From: Palsa-601 sp963801185
GTDB taxonomy: Bacteria > Actinomycetota > Acidimicrobiia > Acidimicrobiales > Bog-793
Direction of reading: 5' to 3'
NCBI GenBank assembly: GCA_963801185.1
Contig: CAWDDW010000003.1
Location: forward strand, 1,860,001 to 1,924,000
DNA length: 64,000 nt
Shown here: in pieces, positions 61,564 to 64,000 of the stretch
Layout of the letters: every line of letters starts with the position of its first letter
How positions within the stretch are numbered: the stretch's first letter is position 1
Made by a program: the position numbers and the translations under genes
Notes under the pieces: model-generated
Told to the model about the DNA's origin: nothing
The model's input: the letters and a program-made list of their open reading frames with translations, nothing else
Databases searched by the model: none

Positions 61564-63528
61564 TCAGTTGTCGACTGGCACTTTCCAGTCGAGGCACGTG
61601 CCGCCGTCGGGCGGGGCTGAGACATCGAAGCTTCCCCCGAGGATTCGGGCTCGCTCCGCGAGGTTGGCCAGCCCGCTCGAACGAGTGGTGTCACCGATGC
61701 CGACACCATCGTCGATGACGGTGACTCGTAGCGACCCGTCCTGCAAGGCGACGTACACCTGGGCGTTGCGGGCTTGCGCGTGACGTGCGGTGTTCGATAG
61801 CGCCTCTCGCACGACAGCCAGCAAGTGCAGGACGACCTTCTCCGGGATGCCGTCGTTCACAAGGCCCTCGAAGTGCACCGACGGGGAGTAACCCAACGTG
61901 CCCCCAGCAACCTGCGCCACCTCGAGGACCTGTTCTGTCAGATGCTCGGCTGCCGATTGCGGCCTCGAGAGGTCGTAGATGGTGTTACGGATCCCGCGGA
62001 TCGTGTCATCGAGAGAGTCGATCGCGTCCGAGACCCGTCCGCTCGCGTGAGAGCTTTCGATGAATGGAAGCACGGCTTGCAGCCAGATGCCCGTGGCGAA
62101 GAGCTGCTGGATGACGTGGTCGTGGAGGTCCCGTGCAATCCGCTCCCGATCGCCGACGAGCATCATCTGCTCGCGGTCCTGCCGGGCGCGCTCGATCTCG
62201 AACGCGAGAGCAGCCTGGGCCGCGAGCGCCTCGGCGACGAACAAGTCGCCCGAGCTGAATTCGGGCACGTTCTCCGACCTGACTACGGTCAGCGCGCCTC
62301 TTGCCCGGCCACCGACGACGATCGGCATGCCGAGAGTCGGGCCGTCGGGCAGGTCTCCGGGGACATCGACCGACGATCCGTCGGTGCGGTGGGCGAGCTG
62401 CTGGTGCTGCCCGCTCACCATGACGGTCTCGACGAACGACGAGCGCGCCGGCAGCGACATCCCGACCATGCCCGAGGCTGGGCCGACCGCAGCGGAGATG
62501 CGTACGGAGTCACCCTCGGTCATGCTGATTACCACCACGGGGGCAACGAGAAGCTCGGCGGCCCGCTCGCAGATGAGCGTCAACGACTCACGCATTGGGC
62601 GGCCGGACAGGAGAGCCAGCCGTATCTCCGAGGTGGCCGCGTGCTGGCGCTCCAGTCGCTCCTCATCTTCGAGCAAGCAGCGCAACGCCCTCTCGGCGTC
62701 CTTGCGTTCGCGGATGTCGCGCACCACCGACGAGTAACCGAGCAGGGTTCCCGCCTCATCCTTCAACGGCGAGATCACCACGGCTACGTCCACCTCATGG
62801 CCGTCCCGGTGGCGCCAACGCGTATCACTGGCACCCAGATGGCTTCCCTGGCTCACGACGTCGAGCAGCTCCTCGAGGACGACCGAGGAGTCGTCCGGCA
62901 CGAGAAGCGCGATGTGCTCACCCACGATCTCGTCCCGCGAGTAGCCGAGGAGGTCTTCTGCCGCCGGGTTCCAGCTCGTGACGCGGCCCTCGAGAGTGGT
63001 CGAGATGATCGCGTCCAGCGATGAGCTGACGATCGCTGCGAGCTCGGCCTGGGCAGCAGTGGCGGCCCTCATCTCGGTCATGTCGCGCACGGCTGCGACG
63101 ACGAGCCGCTCGCCGCTCGTGATCGGCGCCAAGCTGATGTCGACAGGGAACTCGCGCCCGTCGCGGCGCCGGCCGGTGAGCTCCAGTCCAGCGCCCATGG
63201 GCCGCCGTTGCGGCCCGGCAAAGTAGTCCGATCGATGTTGACGGTGTCGGTGGCGCCGGCGCTCGGGGACGAGAGTCTCGATCGGTAGTCCGACCAGCGT
63301 TCCGGGCGGATAGCCGAACAGTGTGTCGGCCTGCTCGTTGGCGGACACGATGCTGCCGCTCGCGTCGACGACGACGGCGGCGTCAGGCATGAGGGACGTG
63401 AAGGCGCCGAGCAGTTCGTCCGAGAGTGCCCGCTCGGCTCCTTGGGGCGCGACGTGCCGCGATGGCCGGAGGTCAGAATCCATGGCTGGCCGGAAGAGCG
63501 GCGGGGCACGCTTGGCGAACTGACACAT
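61564..63528 (-). CDS. DevS-like sensor histidine kinase (PAS-PAS-GAF-HisKA_3)
   Basis: A 654-residue cytoplasmic kinase. Two PAS domains (residues ~40-155, PDAAVVVDASGSIVSANEQA; ~165-280, SSLDAIISTTLEGRVTSWNP) precede a GAF domain (~300-450). A NarL-type kinase module follows: dimerisation H-box GDRERIARDLHDHVIQQLFA and ATPase parts REALSNTARHA, DDGVGIGD and SGLANLAERA. It is similar in layout to mycobacterial DevS/DosT, though those use GAF haem domains. No response regulator is next to it within the window. ATG 63483 is an alternative start. It is convergent with the GH2 gene. Confidence 0.9.
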   Translation of the reverse strand: MCQFAKRAPPLFRPAMDSDLRPSRHVAPQGAERALSDELLGAFTSLMPDAAVVVDASGSIVSANEQADTLFGYPPGTLVGLPIETLVPERRRHRHRQHRSDYFAGPQRRPMGAGLELTGRRRDGREFPVDISLAPITSGERLVVAAVRDMTEMRAATAAQAELAAIVSSSLDAIISTTLEGRVTSWNPAAEDLLGYSRDEIVGEHIALLVPDDSSVVLEELLDVVSQGSHLGASDTRWRHRDGHEVDVAVVISPLKDEAGTLLGYSSVVRDIRERKDAERALRCLLEDEERLERQHAATSEIRLALLSGRPMRESLTLICERAAELLVAPVVVISMTEGDSVRISAAVGPASGMVGMSLPARSSFVETVMVSGQHQQLAHRTDGSSVDVPGDLPDGPTLGMPIVVGGRARGALTVVRSENVPEFSSGDLFVAEALAAQAALAFEIERARQDREQMMLVGDRERIARDLHDHVIQQLFATGIWLQAVLPFIESSHASGRVSDAIDSLDDTIRGIRNTIYDLSRPQSAAEHLTEQVLEVAQVAGGTLGYSPSVHFEGLVNDGIPEKVVLHLLAVVREALSNTARHAQARNAQVYVALQDGSLRVTVIDDGVGIGDTTRSSGLANLAERARILGGSFDVSAPPDGGTCLDWKVPVDN

Positions 63529-63652
63529 CGGCCATATCGGGGCTTTTCGGGGTTAGGGGCAACACTTTCGCCTTGGCATGCTATCGCGGCAACTAGAGAC
63601 GGCACTCCGAGAGCCGCGAGCGCGAAGCTGCGAAGCAATACTGGCCGGCGGC

Positions 63653-64000
63653 ATGACTTCTGATGACGCTGCGGATCTGAGACGCACCACTGTCGCGGCC
63701 GAGAGTCGGGGACCGAGCAGCCCACTCGCCGTCCGCGCGTTCCGTTGGCTGTGGTCGGCCGCCCTCGTGTCGAACGTCGGCGTGTGGATGGAGTCCGTGA
63801 TGGCGGGTTTCGTCATGACACAGATGACTCATACCCCTTCTCTTGTCGCGGCCGTCCCGGTTGCGCTGGCACTGCCCGGTGTCTTCTTCGCCTTGGCCGC
63901 AGGCGCCGCGGCGGACGCGGCAGACCGGCGACTGGTCCTGTTGCTGGCGAAGAGCCTCTTTTTCGCCGGGACCCTCGGCCTCGCCACCTTGACCCTGGTG
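63653..64000 (+). CDS. MFS transporter (EntS/MFS_3-like), partial
   Basis: The first 116 residues of a major-facilitator transporter, cut by the right edge. ATG 63653 is followed by AVRAFRWLWSAALVSNVGVW, two membrane segments, and the loop AADAADRRLVLLLAKS, which corresponds to the conserved loop 2-3 of the family. The pattern resembles enterobactin-exporter-type MFS_3 proteins. Substrate is unknown. Confidence 0.82.
   Translation, partial: MTSDDAADLRRTTVAAESRGPSSPLAVRAFRWLWSAALVSNVGVWMESVMAGFVMTQMTHTPSLVAAVPVALALPGVFFALAAGAAADAADRRLVLLLAKSLFFAGTLGLATLTLV

Noticed and set aside
1..64000. CRISPR array
   Set aside because: No regularly spaced short direct repeats with unique spacers were seen; repeats found are protein-coding.

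Overview
The window is high-GC DNA of a Gram-positive-type actinobacterium. Evidence for this is the lipobox and Tat signals, MacB-type export without outer-membrane parts, DUF2510, ECF41 and TIGR02960-type sigma factors, and many GTG starts coupled by ATGA/GTGA overlaps. Large secreted proteins with Cys-Pro-Ser/Ala-Val-Gly repeats and YVTN propellers suggest Acidimicrobiia or Thermoleophilia; this placement is inference. About ten genes that otherwise look conserved are split by single-base shifts, several of them in short homopolymers. Sequencing or assembly indels are therefore as likely as real decay for those genes.

Layout. Positions 1-4232 (minus): an edge-truncated FAD/GcvT dehydrogenase and a secreted 14-repeat protein. 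Position 4376: tRNA-Gly(GCC). Positions 4452-13755: an accessory stretch rich in remnants (flavoprotein, LuxR, RibD-like, ABC ATPase, CMRxHG lipoprotein and AICAR-transformylase fragments) mixed with apparently intact small genes (DUF1059, VOC, ECF41 sigma) and a secreted beta-helix protein. Positions 13752-17546: a hydrolase, a two-domain VOC protein, a STAS-like gene convergent with an ECF sigma gene, and a DHFR-family reductase.

Positions 17663-26438: a secreted phosphoesterase and YVTN protein, then a complete ABC importer (binding protein, two permeases, ATPase) followed by a metallophosphoesterase. A PHO-box-like repeat lies upstream of the importer, so a phosphate-regulated organophosphate uptake locus is likely. 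Positions 26630-34156: a two-component system divergent from two paralogous lipoproteins, which are coupled to an HlyD/MacA-like adaptor with an inserted FN3-like domain and to a MacB-type ABC exporter. Both lipoprotein promoters carry the same 11-bp-phased repeat module.

Positions 34221-39819: a large membrane protein, a minus-strand operon of BNR propeller, MoaD-like protein and nitronate monooxygenase, a truncated haemoglobin and a 59-residue protein. Positions 39913-52556: a large LuxR-type ATPase regulator divergent from a four-gene operon (Tat-signal protein, 836-residue beta-rich protein, giant ~1,380-residue protein, secreted YVTN/BNR protein). I recognise no function for this operon and regard it as the best candidate for an undescribed system. 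Two matching palindromes flank the regulator.

Positions 52553-64000: a PrmC-related methyltransferase, DUF2510 membrane protein, small HTH protein, methionine aminopeptidase, SAM methyltransferase, methionyl-tRNA synthetase, amidohydrolase, GH2 exo-glucosaminidase-like enzyme, a DevS-like histidine kinase on the minus strand, and the start of an MFS transporter.
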